In this document: positions 7,709-14,901 of the stretch, in pieces
How the letters are laid out: each line of letters starts with the position of its first letter
How positions within the stretch are numbered: position 1 is the stretch's first letter
NCBI GenBank assembly: GCA_902796515.1
Contig: CADBOZ010000055.1
Location: forward strand, 1-35,756
DNA from: an uncultured bacterium
Lineage (GTDB): Bacteria; Cyanobacteriota; Vampirovibrionia; Gastranaerophilales; Gastranaerophilaceae
Direction: 5' to 3'
Length of the DNA: 35,756 nucleotides
Position numbers and translations under genes: made by a program
Notes under the pieces: model-generated
What the model was told of the DNA's origin: nothing
What the model saw: only the letters and a program-made list of their open reading frames with translations
The model's database searches: none

Positions 7709-8572
7709 TTATCCGAATATTTTAAACGTATCTTCTATATTATCGTCTATTACTTTTGAAATACTGTCCATTTCGGTTTGAATAGCTTCTCTTTCTGTTT
7801 CAAGCTGATCCAATTTCATTTCAAGAGCTTTATCGATTTTTTGAGTTTCTTTTTGGAGTTTATCATATTTTGCTTCTGCCGCAGCATCATCCGATTTATC
7901 ATATTCTTCCGATACTACACCGTTTGCTAAGCTTTCCCATGAATGCGCATCAAATTCTTCCCGTTCCGTGTCGTCATTATATTTTAATTTTGCAAACAGG
8001 AAGACACCTTCTTCGATATTCTTTTGGAATTTGTCCGCATCATCAAGATCTTCAACAATCATAAAATCTTTTGCGGTTAATTCACGTTTCTTTCTGTTTG
8101 TTTTATTCGACTCCAACTCCGACGAAACAACGGTCGTATTTTCCGAATTTTCTGTCGTATTTTCGGTTGTTTTATCCGTACTTTCCGGTTCGGATACATC
8201 TTCTGTTGCCACAGAAGCATTATGAGCATTAATCATTGCATTCATTTCTTCTTCCGAAGAAACAATTATTTTATTTCCGCTTGAAGATACAAGATAGAGC
8301 TTATCCTGTGTTGTATTTAAGTCTTCAAGCTGTTGATTCATATAGTTTTTATAGTTTTGGTATGTTAAATCAACTTTTTCCTGACCCGTACCGGTATTAT
8401 ACTTATAAACAAGTTTTTTGTTGTTCACCTTGTCTGTATATTCCGCCGCATCACTTTCAAGTTTGTTTGACAATTGAAGCCTTTGAAACGTAATTTGCTG
8501 GGCTTGATATTCAACATTACTTTTTCTGGCAGTCAATTGTAAAAATCGCGCCTGGCTTGCAGAAAGCCCCAT
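7709..8572 (-). CDS. MGLSASQ-type coiled-coil protein next to flagellin
   Basis: A 287-aa protein with no signal peptide. The N-terminus MGLSASQARFLQLTARKS, followed by an NVEYQAQQI helix (1-45), is amphipathic. It recalls the short SASQAR-type starts I associate with flagellum-linked proteins of related bacteria; that is memory, not a search. Residues ~115-165 are a Thr/Ser/Glu-rich low-complexity linker (TTENTTENSENTT). Residues ~225-287 form a heptad-like coiled coil ending in IEDTFKIFG. The start has AAGGAG 7 nt upstream. The gene lies downstream of flagellin on the same strand, separated by 192 bp with a terminator, so it is probably its own unit. It could be an axial or secreted flagellar protein (helical ends around a variable middle, like flagellin), but this is inference. 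Confidence 0.65.
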   Translation of the reverse strand: MGLSASQARFLQLTARKSNVEYQAQQITFQRLQLSNKLESDAAEYTDKVNNKKLVYKYNTGTGQEKVDLTYQNYKNYMNQQLEDLNTTQDKLYLVSSSGNKIIVSSEEEMNAMINAHNASVATEDVSEPESTDKTTENTTENSENTTVVSSELESNKTNRKKRELTAKDFMIVEDLDDADKFQKNIEEGVFLFAKLKYNDDTEREEFDAHSWESLANGVVSEEYDKSDDAAAEAKYDKLQKETQKIDKALEMKLDQLETEREAIQTEMDSISKVIDDNIEDTFKIFG

Positions 8573-8693
8573 AATTATTCTCCTTAACTTTATTGTCTTA
8601 CACTGTAAATAACGGCAATTTAGCGGTATTCTTTAATTTTTGAAGTAATTTTTCACATTTTCGTTACACTTCTTAACAAAATTTTATACATAG

Positions 8694-8721
8694 GAAAACC
8701 CATCTTAGCCTTAAGATGGGT
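8694..8721 (-). terminator. Terminator after flagellin
   Basis: Read on the minus strand, a 9-bp stem ACCCATCTT / AAGATGGGT with a 6-nt loop is followed by TTTTCC. It starts about 44 nt after the flagellin stop codon. The T-tract is short. Confidence 0.6.
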
Positions 8722-8764
8722 CTTGAGGAGAGAATTACTTATTTTGAAAAAGCGTTAACTTATT

Positions 8765-9646
8765 TTAACCGCCGAGTAATGATAATGCCATTGATTGCAA
8801 TGAATTAGCCTGTGAAAGCATAGCTATATTAACCTGTTCCAGTATCTGGTTTTGAGTTAAATTTGTAGCTTCTTTTGCTATATCGGTATCAACGTAATTG
8901 CTCTTTGCGGTTTCAAGTGATTCAATACGAATTGTCATATTGTCATATGAACTGTCAAGTCTGTTTTCATAAGCACCGAGAAGACCTCTTCTGGTTGCTA
9001 ATGTTCCGATTGCTGCCTGAACTATACCCATATATGTTCTGCAGTTTGCGTTTGTCGGGTCAAAATTTTCGCTGTCCGGATTCAAATTTTCGGGAAGCGT
9101 TGCACCGAATGAACTTACAAAACATTTTGTTAAAGCGGAAGAAATATCCAGAGTTGAATTTTCATCGCTGCTTGAACCCATTTGTATAACAATCGGTCTT
9201 GTTTCGCCTGTTTCCGGATCAATATTGCCGTCGAGCATTGTTCTTCCGTTAAAGTTTGTTACTTTTGCAAGTCTGTCGATTTCGTCTAAGCGTTCGATTA
9301 TTTCTCTTGCTGATGCCGTTCTTGAGCTGACATCATTTGTATCGTTTGCCATATTGGTTAACAGGTCATTAATTCTTTGAAAATGTTCACCTATGGAAAC
9401 CATACCGTCTTCAGCAACGGCCAAATACGCTTTCGCATTTTGTATGTTGCTCATTGCTTGTCTTGAGCCTCTTACCGTTGCTTCCATGTTTTGTGAAATA
9501 ACAAGTCCGGCAGCATCGTCGCCGGCTCTGTTAATTTTTGCACCTGAAGACAATCGTGCCATGGTGGTCGTTAAATTACCGACCACACTGTTTAATTTCG
9601 TGCGGGCACTGTGAGCAGGTACGTTTGTGCCTAATGTAATTGCCAT
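8765..9646 (-). CDS. fliC: Flagellin, filament subunit
   Basis: A 293-aa flagellin, near the short end of the family. The N-terminal D0/D1 region (1-140) contains LSSGAKINRAGDDAAGL, AEDGMVSIGEHFQRINDLL and LDEIDRLAKVTNFNG. A short variable middle (~141-205) with two Cys residues (KCFVSS, NANCRT) replaces large D2/D3 domains. The C-terminal D1/D0 (~206-293) has DTDIAKEATNLTQNQILEQ and ends SLLGG. The conserved ends assemble the filament and are exported by the flagellar type III system without a cleaved signal. GGAGAG precedes the ATG. Two dyads lie about 50-85 bp upstream, and a terminator follows. It is monocistronic as far as visible. Confidence 0.95.
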   Translation of the reverse strand: MAITLGTNVPAHSARTKLNSVVGNLTTTMARLSSGAKINRAGDDAAGLVISQNMEATVRGSRQAMSNIQNAKAYLAVAEDGMVSIGEHFQRINDLLTNMANDTNDVSSRTASAREIIERLDEIDRLAKVTNFNGRTMLDGNIDPETGETRPIVIQMGSSSDENSTLDISSALTKCFVSSFGATLPENLNPDSENFDPTNANCRTYMGIVQAAIGTLATRRGLLGAYENRLDSSYDNMTIRIESLETAKSNYVDTDIAKEATNLTQNQILEQVNIAMLSQANSLQSMALSLLGG

Positions 9647-9696
9647 TTTTTTCTCTCCAATTTTCCTAATACTTTTTTTAACGAAATTATTTTTTA

Positions 9697-9729
9697 ATAC
9701 TTTAGTATAAAATTCTCATACCAAAGTAT
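9697..9729 (-). promoter_or_regulatory. Two ATAC-N4-GTAT dyads upstream of flagellin
   Basis: Plus-strand ATACTTTAGTAT (9697-9708) and ATACCAAAGTAT (9718-9729) share the palindromic ends ATAC...GTAT. Their centres are 21 bp apart, two helical turns, which suits two dimers binding the same DNA face. They lie 51-83 bp upstream of the flagellin ATG, in the spacer shared with divergent rsmE. The regulator is not identified. Confidence 0.5.
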
Positions 9730-9841
9730 AAGAAAATAGCTAAAACCCTTTTATAACAAGGCTTTATGCGGGTTTAATTTATTTTTTAAATATCCTCCAA
9801 ATGTATTAGAGTTTGTATTTCTATGTTAATATGTACTTACT

Positions 9842-10573
9842 ATGCCGCATTTTTTAATCAAAAAAGAAAATATAAAAAATAACTTTATTGAGCTTATCGA
9901 CGATGAAAATTTTTTTCATCTGACGAGGGTTTTAAGAATTAAAACAGGCGAAGTTATTAAATTTATAGATGAAAACAAGACAGTTTATAAAGCAAAGGCC
10001 TCTAAAATCACGAAAAATTCTCTTGAAGCCGAAATCATACAAAGTTTTACATCCGAAAGATATTTAAAACATAATATTGTACTTATTCAATCAATTTTAA
10101 TGAATGATGCACAAAATCTTCTTATAGCAAACGCCGTTCAAACGGGTGTTAAAGAAATTTATCCCGTTATTTCGGATAATGTTTCGCCTCCCGCCAAAAC
10201 TTTAAAAAATAAAAAAGAAAAATGGGAAAAAATTGCACTTGAAAATTTTAAACAATGCGAAAGAGCCGATACGGTTAAAATCAATGAAATATCAAACCTT
10301 AATGAAGCATTGTGCAATTTTAAAAAAGAAAATATTTTAATTTTTGCGGAAAAGAATGAAAACCATACCCTGAATACAATGCTGCAAAACATCGATATAA
10401 ACTCTAAAATAGCTGTTGTAATAGGGCCTGAAGGCGGTTTTTCGGAAAAAGAGTTTGATTATTTTAAAAAAGAAAACTATAAATTGATAACATTGGGTAA
10501 AATGATATATAAAGCACCGAATGCCGTAGTTTCCGCCATATCTAATGTCGTATCAAGGATTGAAAATGATTAA
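9842..10573 (+). CDS. rsmE: 16S rRNA (uracil-1498-N3)-methyltransferase
   Basis: A 243-aa RsmE-family protein that methylates N3 of U1498 in 16S rRNA using S-adenosylmethionine. An N-terminal PUA-like domain (1-70, with the typical HLTRVLRIKTGEVIKF) precedes a SPOUT knot domain. Its signature VIGPEGGFSEKEFD sits near 191-204, followed by LITLGKMIYKAPNAVVSAI. In most RsmE proteins the last part reads LG-x-x-ILR-x-ETA; here the ILR/ETA segment is YKAPNA, a visible divergence in the cofactor knot. Length is normal for the family. No Shine-Dalgarno is seen before the ATG, and a TAATAT lies 9 nt upstream, so the mRNA may be leaderless. The 3' end overlaps the next gene by 8 bp, which suggests cotranscription. 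Confidence 0.9.
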   Translation: MPHFLIKKENIKNNFIELIDDENFFHLTRVLRIKTGEVIKFIDENKTVYKAKASKITKNSLEAEIIQSFTSERYLKHNIVLIQSILMNDAQNLLIANAVQTGVKEIYPVISDNVSPPAKTLKNKKEKWEKIALENFKQCERADTVKINEISNLNEALCNFKKENILIFAEKNENHTLNTMLQNIDINSKIAVVIGPEGGFSEKEFDYFKKENYKLITLGKMIYKAPNAVVSAISNVVSRIEND

Positions 10574-11894
10574 TTTTAATGATGAAATACTGAATTTAAT
10601 AAAAAAACCCGCAAAAAACTATGAAGCATACATTGTAGGGGGATATTTAAGAAATTATTTTATAAATAACAAAATTTCATGCGACAGAGATATTGTTATC
10701 AGAGAAAATGCGGAAAGATTTGCCGGAGAAATTGCAAATCTTCTTGATGCGACTTTTATTGAACTTGATAGGGAAAACAAAATATACAGGGTTGTTTTAA
10801 AAGATAAAGAAAATTATTTTGATATAGCCCAAGCTGTTGAAAACGATATTTTAAAAGATGCTCTAAGAAGAGATTTTACAATAAATTCTATTTTTTATGA
10901 CTTAAATAAAGAAGAAATTTTTGATCCCCTAAACGGAATTAGCGACATTAAAAATAAAATTTTAAGAACTTCAAATCTGAACAATTTTATTGATGACCCT
11001 TTAAGATTTTTAAGGCTTTACAGATTTTATTCCAAAACCGCTTTTAAAATTGATGAAAAGCTTCTTGATTTTACCAAACAAAACTTTTATAAGATTTCAT
11101 CGGCTGCACCCGAGAGAATTAATTATGAAATCATGCAGATTTTTGAAGCGGAATATACTCCCGAAACACTGGAAAAGATGTATGATGACGGCGTTTTGGA
11201 AATAGTTTTTCCTTTTGTAAAAGAAATTAAAAGAATTCCGCCAAACTCTCATCACCACCTCGATTTAATCCATCATTCAATTGAAACGGTGAGAAACATA
11301 CGAACAAACAAGCCTCTTTTAAAGCTTTCGGCTTTTTATCATGACATAGGAAAACCCGCAACATGGACTATTGAACCTGTCGGCAGACATCGTTTTATAG
11401 GTCATGACATAAAAGGCGGAGAGCTTGTAAAACAAGAGCTTGAAAAGTTAAAATTTTCAAATAAACAAATAGCATATGTTTCAAAAATGGTCAGATTTCA
11501 TATTTATCCGGCATCTTTAATAAATATCGAAAAAGATAAAACAAAAAAAGCCTACGCAAGATTTGTAAAAAAATTGGGAAGCGATACCCCCGATATAATC
11601 GAACTTTCAAGGGCGGACAGGTTATCCGCAAGAGGTGAAGCTGTAAGCAATGAAATGATTAATATGGCATTATCTCATCTTGATAATTTATTAAATTATT
11701 ATAATGAAGTAAAAGATGCCGTAGAAGAACCCAAAACATTTTTAGACGGCAAAGAAATTATGGAAATATTGAATATCAAGCCCTCTAAAACAGTAGGCAT
11801 AATACTTGATAAATTAAAAGAAGCACAAATTTTAAAAGAAATAAATTCAAAAGAAGAAGCGATTGATTTTATTAAAAATAATCATAAAAATTAG
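10566..11894 (+). CDS. cca: tRNA nucleotidyltransferase (CCA- or A-adding), HD-containing
   Basis: A 442-aa class II nucleotidyltransferase of the Cca/poly(A) polymerase family. The motifs are IVGGYLRN (24-30), the metal-binding pair D40/D42 in CDRDIVI, RRDFTINSIFYD and DPLRFLRLYRF. A C-terminal HD domain has HHSIET, H259-D260 in FYHDIGKP and HDIKGGE. The start at ATG 10566, inside the rsmE stop region, has AAGGA 7 nt upstream and fits the family better than the upstream ATG 10545. The tRNA gene in this window has no encoded CCA, so such an enzyme is needed. CCA-adding and A-adding (split) versions cannot be separated by eye. It ends in a 4-bp convergent overlap with the amidase gene. Confidence 0.88.
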   Translation: MINFNDEILNLIKKPAKNYEAYIVGGYLRNYFINNKISCDRDIVIRENAERFAGEIANLLDATFIELDRENKIYRVVLKDKENYFDIAQAVENDILKDALRRDFTINSIFYDLNKEEIFDPLNGISDIKNKILRTSNLNNFIDDPLRFLRLYRFYSKTAFKIDEKLLDFTKQNFYKISSAAPERINYEIMQIFEAEYTPETLEKMYDDGVLEIVFPFVKEIKRIPPNSHHHLDLIHHSIETVRNIRTNKPLLKLSAFYHDIGKPATWTIEPVGRHRFIGHDIKGGELVKQELEKLKFSNKQIAYVSKMVRFHIYPASLINIEKDKTKKAYARFVKKLGSDTPDIIELSRADRLSARGEAVSNEMINMALSHLDNLLNYYNEVKDAVEEPKTFLDGKEIMEILNIKPSKTVGIILDKLKEAQILKEINSKEEAIDFIKNNHKN

Positions 11895-13066
11895 TTATTT
11901 CCGAAAGTTTCGGTAAGATAGTTTTCAACCCCTTTTGCGATTGCTTTTGCAATTATTTTTTGATTTTTCTCGTTTGAAATATAATTTGCTTCGTATGAAT
12001 CAATTATATACCCGCATTCCACAAGTACACTAACGGGCAGAGTCGGTCTTGTAAGGGCAAATGAAGCATAATTAACTCCGTCATCCATAAATCCCGTTGC
12101 TTCTTTAAGACTGTCTTTGATATTTCTTGCAAGAGGTTCAGCCTGTTTATTATAGTAATAAGTGCCGACTCCGTGTTTTTTATAAACGTCTTTAGGATTA
12201 GGAAGCGAGTTTTGATGAATGCTTAATAAAATATCCGCATCCTTCTGGCGTGCAAATGCCGTTCTGTCATACAGTCCGACTTTTTTATCTTTTGTTCTTG
12301 TCATATAAACCTTAGCGCCCCGTCTTTTAAGCTCGCTTTTTAATTTTTTTGAAATTTGAAGATTTATCGTTTTTTCTTCCATATTAAAAGCAACGGCACC
12401 CTTTTCATCTCCGCCGTGTCCGGGGTCAAGCACTATTTTAATGTGTTTTAGAGGTCTTTTCTTATTGATTTTCGGTGATTTTTTAATTGTAAGAACATAA
12501 CCCTTTTCGCCTCTGTCTGCAATATATCCGAATAGCGGGGTATATCCCTGATATTCAAGATTAAATTCGTTTGAAATTAAATTTGCAAATTTAAAATTAT
12601 TTTCTTTGTTTTTAACTTCCGCTTCGGTCGGGTCAAATCTGTTGTCAAAAAGCGTAAAATCAAGATTGTTTCCGTCTTCTTTAAATATAAATGCGCTTTT
12701 CGACGGAGTATTTATTTTTGCAATATATCTGTCATGTTCTTCTTTAAAAGATACCTTTTCTATATTATCAAACCGTTTTTCGGGGATTACAGCCTGAACT
12801 TCAACGTGTTTTTTGTTTACCCAAACATATTTTCCGTCCTTTAATTCAACTCTGTAATATTTATCATTTTGCTTATCCGCAAACAAAACGGCATCTTTAA
12901 ATAAATGGGTTACTCTTGTTGCAAATTCATCCGCCTTTTCTCTGAGCGGAGTATTATCTTTCAAAACTTCAAGAACGGCATACTTTGAGATACCGACATC
13001 CTGCAATTCTTCTGATGCAAATACCGGCAATACCGATAACAGCAATAAAATTAAAGTTTTTTTCAT
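11891..13066 (-). CDS. Secreted N-acetylmuramoyl-L-alanine amidase (Amidase_3)
   Basis: A 391-aa exported cell-wall hydrolase. The signal peptide 1-18 (KKTLILLLLSVLPVFA) is probably cleaved after the Ala. An SH3-like region spans ~30-90 (TPLREKADE...KYVWVNKKH), then a linker/AMIN-like region to ~200. The zinc amidase domain covers 210-385. Visible zinc and catalytic residues are H217 (LDPGHGGD), E230/E231, H284 (LSIHQN) and E350 (VLVECGY). Such enzymes cleave between MurNAc and the stem peptide in the periplasm, often during daughter-cell separation. The start overlaps the upstream metallopeptidase gene by 4 bp (ATGA type), so translation is coupled and the two form an operon. Confidence 0.93.
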   Translation of the reverse strand: MKKTLILLLLSVLPVFASEELQDVGISKYAVLEVLKDNTPLREKADEFATRVTHLFKDAVLFADKQNDKYYRVELKDGKYVWVNKKHVEVQAVIPEKRFDNIEKVSFKEEHDRYIAKINTPSKSAFIFKEDGNNLDFTLFDNRFDPTEAEVKNKENNFKFANLISNEFNLEYQGYTPLFGYIADRGEKGYVLTIKKSPKINKKRPLKHIKIVLDPGHGGDEKGAVAFNMEEKTINLQISKKLKSELKRRGAKVYMTRTKDKKVGLYDRTAFARQKDADILLSIHQNSLPNPKDVYKKHGVGTYYYNKQAEPLARNIKDSLKEATGFMDDGVNYASFALTRPTLPVSVLVECGYIIDSYEANYISNEKNQKIIAKAIAKGVENYLTETFGNN

Positions 13067-14808
13067 TCGGTTATTTTTTCCTCAAATAACTTATCCGCAA
13101 GTTTATGTTCCGTTGTTCCGTTTAATCTTTTTGAAACTTTTTTTAGTTTTTGTCCCATAATTTCCATTTCTTTTGTCCAGATGAAATTATCAAGAACATA
13201 TTTTTCACCTTTTGAAAAATCCTGTGACAATTGAACCTGAATTATTTCGGATAACATTTTTCTTGCAGTTTCGACCATTTTATCAATTTTTACCGTCAAA
13301 ACCCCGTAATTTGAAATATTTATTGCACCTTCTTTGATGAAATAATAATTTTGCATAACCGAGCGAACTCTGTGTGCTTGTGATAATTCGGGTTTTGATT
13401 TCAGCATATTATCCGCAGCATAAGTTACAATTATTTTCTCTTTTTCTTCTTTTGTATACAATCCCTTATCGGTTAATATATCGAGCATAGACAGAGAAAC
13501 CATATCGGCTTTATTTTCTTCAATTATTGATTTATATTTACCTAACGCATCACAGCCCGATTTTGGCCCTAAGGAATGACCGTTTTCATGACCTATTGTA
13601 AACGGGTGATCCATTTTATCATCGTAATATTTGTGTAAATTTTTATCTAAAATAGCATCAAGTCTTTCCTGAAGCTTCTTTTTTGCATCTTCACTTGTAA
13701 TAAATCTTATTTGTCTGTGGTATACGTTTCTTCTTCCGCCGCCTATGGTTAAAGACAATTTATCATTGTTCGGAAGGTTTTCAGCCAATGTAATTCCCGC
13801 TCTGAATGCTCCGACATCTCCCGCTACTTCAACAAGGTCAACATCAACCATTGTTTGAGAAACTTTGCTGTCCCCGCCTATAACCTGTTTATATTGGTCA
13901 TTGTACGGCATATTTTCAGCCATAAGAGGAAGAAAGTCTTTAACTTTTAAAATATAGTCCGTTCCTTCTTTATTTACAATGCCTACTCTTGCGCCTAAAT
14001 AATCCTTTGAAATAACTTCAATATTGTTTTCTTTTAAAAGTTTATTTAATTCTTCGTTTTCATAAACGGTTTCAGTCATTTCATCGGTATAATTTTCTCT
14101 TGTTATTGTAAATTCAAGAGGGGTGTCCTGAAGAGTTGCCCATTTTTTATCCGCATAAGCATCAAGCATAGGGTCGGCTTCCGAAAATGCCTGTGCTTGA
14201 AGTCTTAGGTATTCGTTAAAAGGAATGCAGGTTGAAACACAGCTTGCACGAAGCAAAAGTACTATAATTTCTTTAAAATCATCGGAAAATTTGTCAACAT
14301 AGTCGATTGCTTTTAATTTTTGTCCGTCTCTTTCAACAACGCTTCTCTGATTTAAAATTGCACTGACTTCTTCAATTTCGCCGTTTTTAATCATATTAAT
14401 CAAAATTTTATGAAATTCTTCTTTTGTAAGGTCATCGGGATAAAAACCTCTGCCCTTTTTAAGTTCAAGTCCCGATGCAAGTTTAACAAGATTAGACTCG
14501 CAATCCAGTGCAAAAATACCTTTTTGAGCATCAAATAAAATTTTTGTAAGTTCCGCTTTTTTATTTCCTTTTTTAACTTCTTTTTCAAGAAATTCTTTAA
14601 AAGGGAGATTGTGATGGCTATCGAGCTGCATATTTATTTTTTCTATTATTCTTGCCGCTTTAACAAGATAAGACAAAGCCTTTTTATCGCCGTCTTTTAA
14701 ATTTTCAAATTCGGGTGCGTCAACATCCAGCATCTTTTTTGTAACAAGGTAGTCCTTTGATGTTCTTTTTTCAAGTTCCTCTATATCCAAACCGAAATTA
14801 TATTTCAT
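13063..14808 (-). CDS. M49-like (dipeptidyl-peptidase III family) zinc metallopeptidase
   Basis: A 581-aa cytoplasmic protein without signal peptide. The gluzincin-type core is TIGHENGHSLGP (H407, E408, H411) followed by IIEENKADMVSLSML (E430/E431, D435). This corresponds to the HExxH-like and EExxAD/E motifs of the M49 family; HENGH-SLGP closely resembles the HELxHGLGP form of bacterial and plant relatives. Upstream, a beta-rich region (~215-385, including LTIGGGRRNVYHRQIRF) also fits that group. M49 enzymes release dipeptides from short peptides; here the substrate is unknown. The gene is translationally coupled (4-bp overlap) to a secreted cell-wall amidase, hinting at muropeptide or peptide turnover. 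AGGATAGAG precedes the ATG. Confidence 0.75.
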   Translation of the reverse strand: MKYNFGLDIEELEKRTSKDYLVTKKMLDVDAPEFENLKDGDKKALSYLVKAARIIEKINMQLDSHHNLPFKEFLEKEVKKGNKKAELTKILFDAQKGIFALDCESNLVKLASGLELKKGRGFYPDDLTKEEFHKILINMIKNGEIEEVSAILNQRSVVERDGQKLKAIDYVDKFSDDFKEIIVLLLRASCVSTCIPFNEYLRLQAQAFSEADPMLDAYADKKWATLQDTPLEFTITRENYTDEMTETVYENEELNKLLKENNIEVISKDYLGARVGIVNKEGTDYILKVKDFLPLMAENMPYNDQYKQVIGGDSKVSQTMVDVDLVEVAGDVGAFRAGITLAENLPNNDKLSLTIGGGRRNVYHRQIRFITSEDAKKKLQERLDAILDKNLHKYYDDKMDHPFTIGHENGHSLGPKSGCDALGKYKSIIEENKADMVSLSMLDILTDKGLYTKEEKEKIIVTYAADNMLKSKPELSQAHRVRSVMQNYYFIKEGAINISNYGVLTVKIDKMVETARKMLSEIIQVQLSQDFSKGEKYVLDNFIWTKEMEIMGQKLKKVSKRLNGTTEHKLADKLFEEKITE

Positions 14809-14901
14809 AAAATCTCTATCCTATAACTTAATTACTAAAAAATTATATCATAGGATAGAGAAAATGAGTAAAAGTAAATATATAAGAAATAAATTCAACA
14901 G

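Noticed and set aside
10545-10565. ATG 10545 as the start of the nucleotidyltransferase gene
   Set aside because: It lies well inside rsmE with no ribosome-binding site, whereas ATG 10566 has AAGGA at good spacing.
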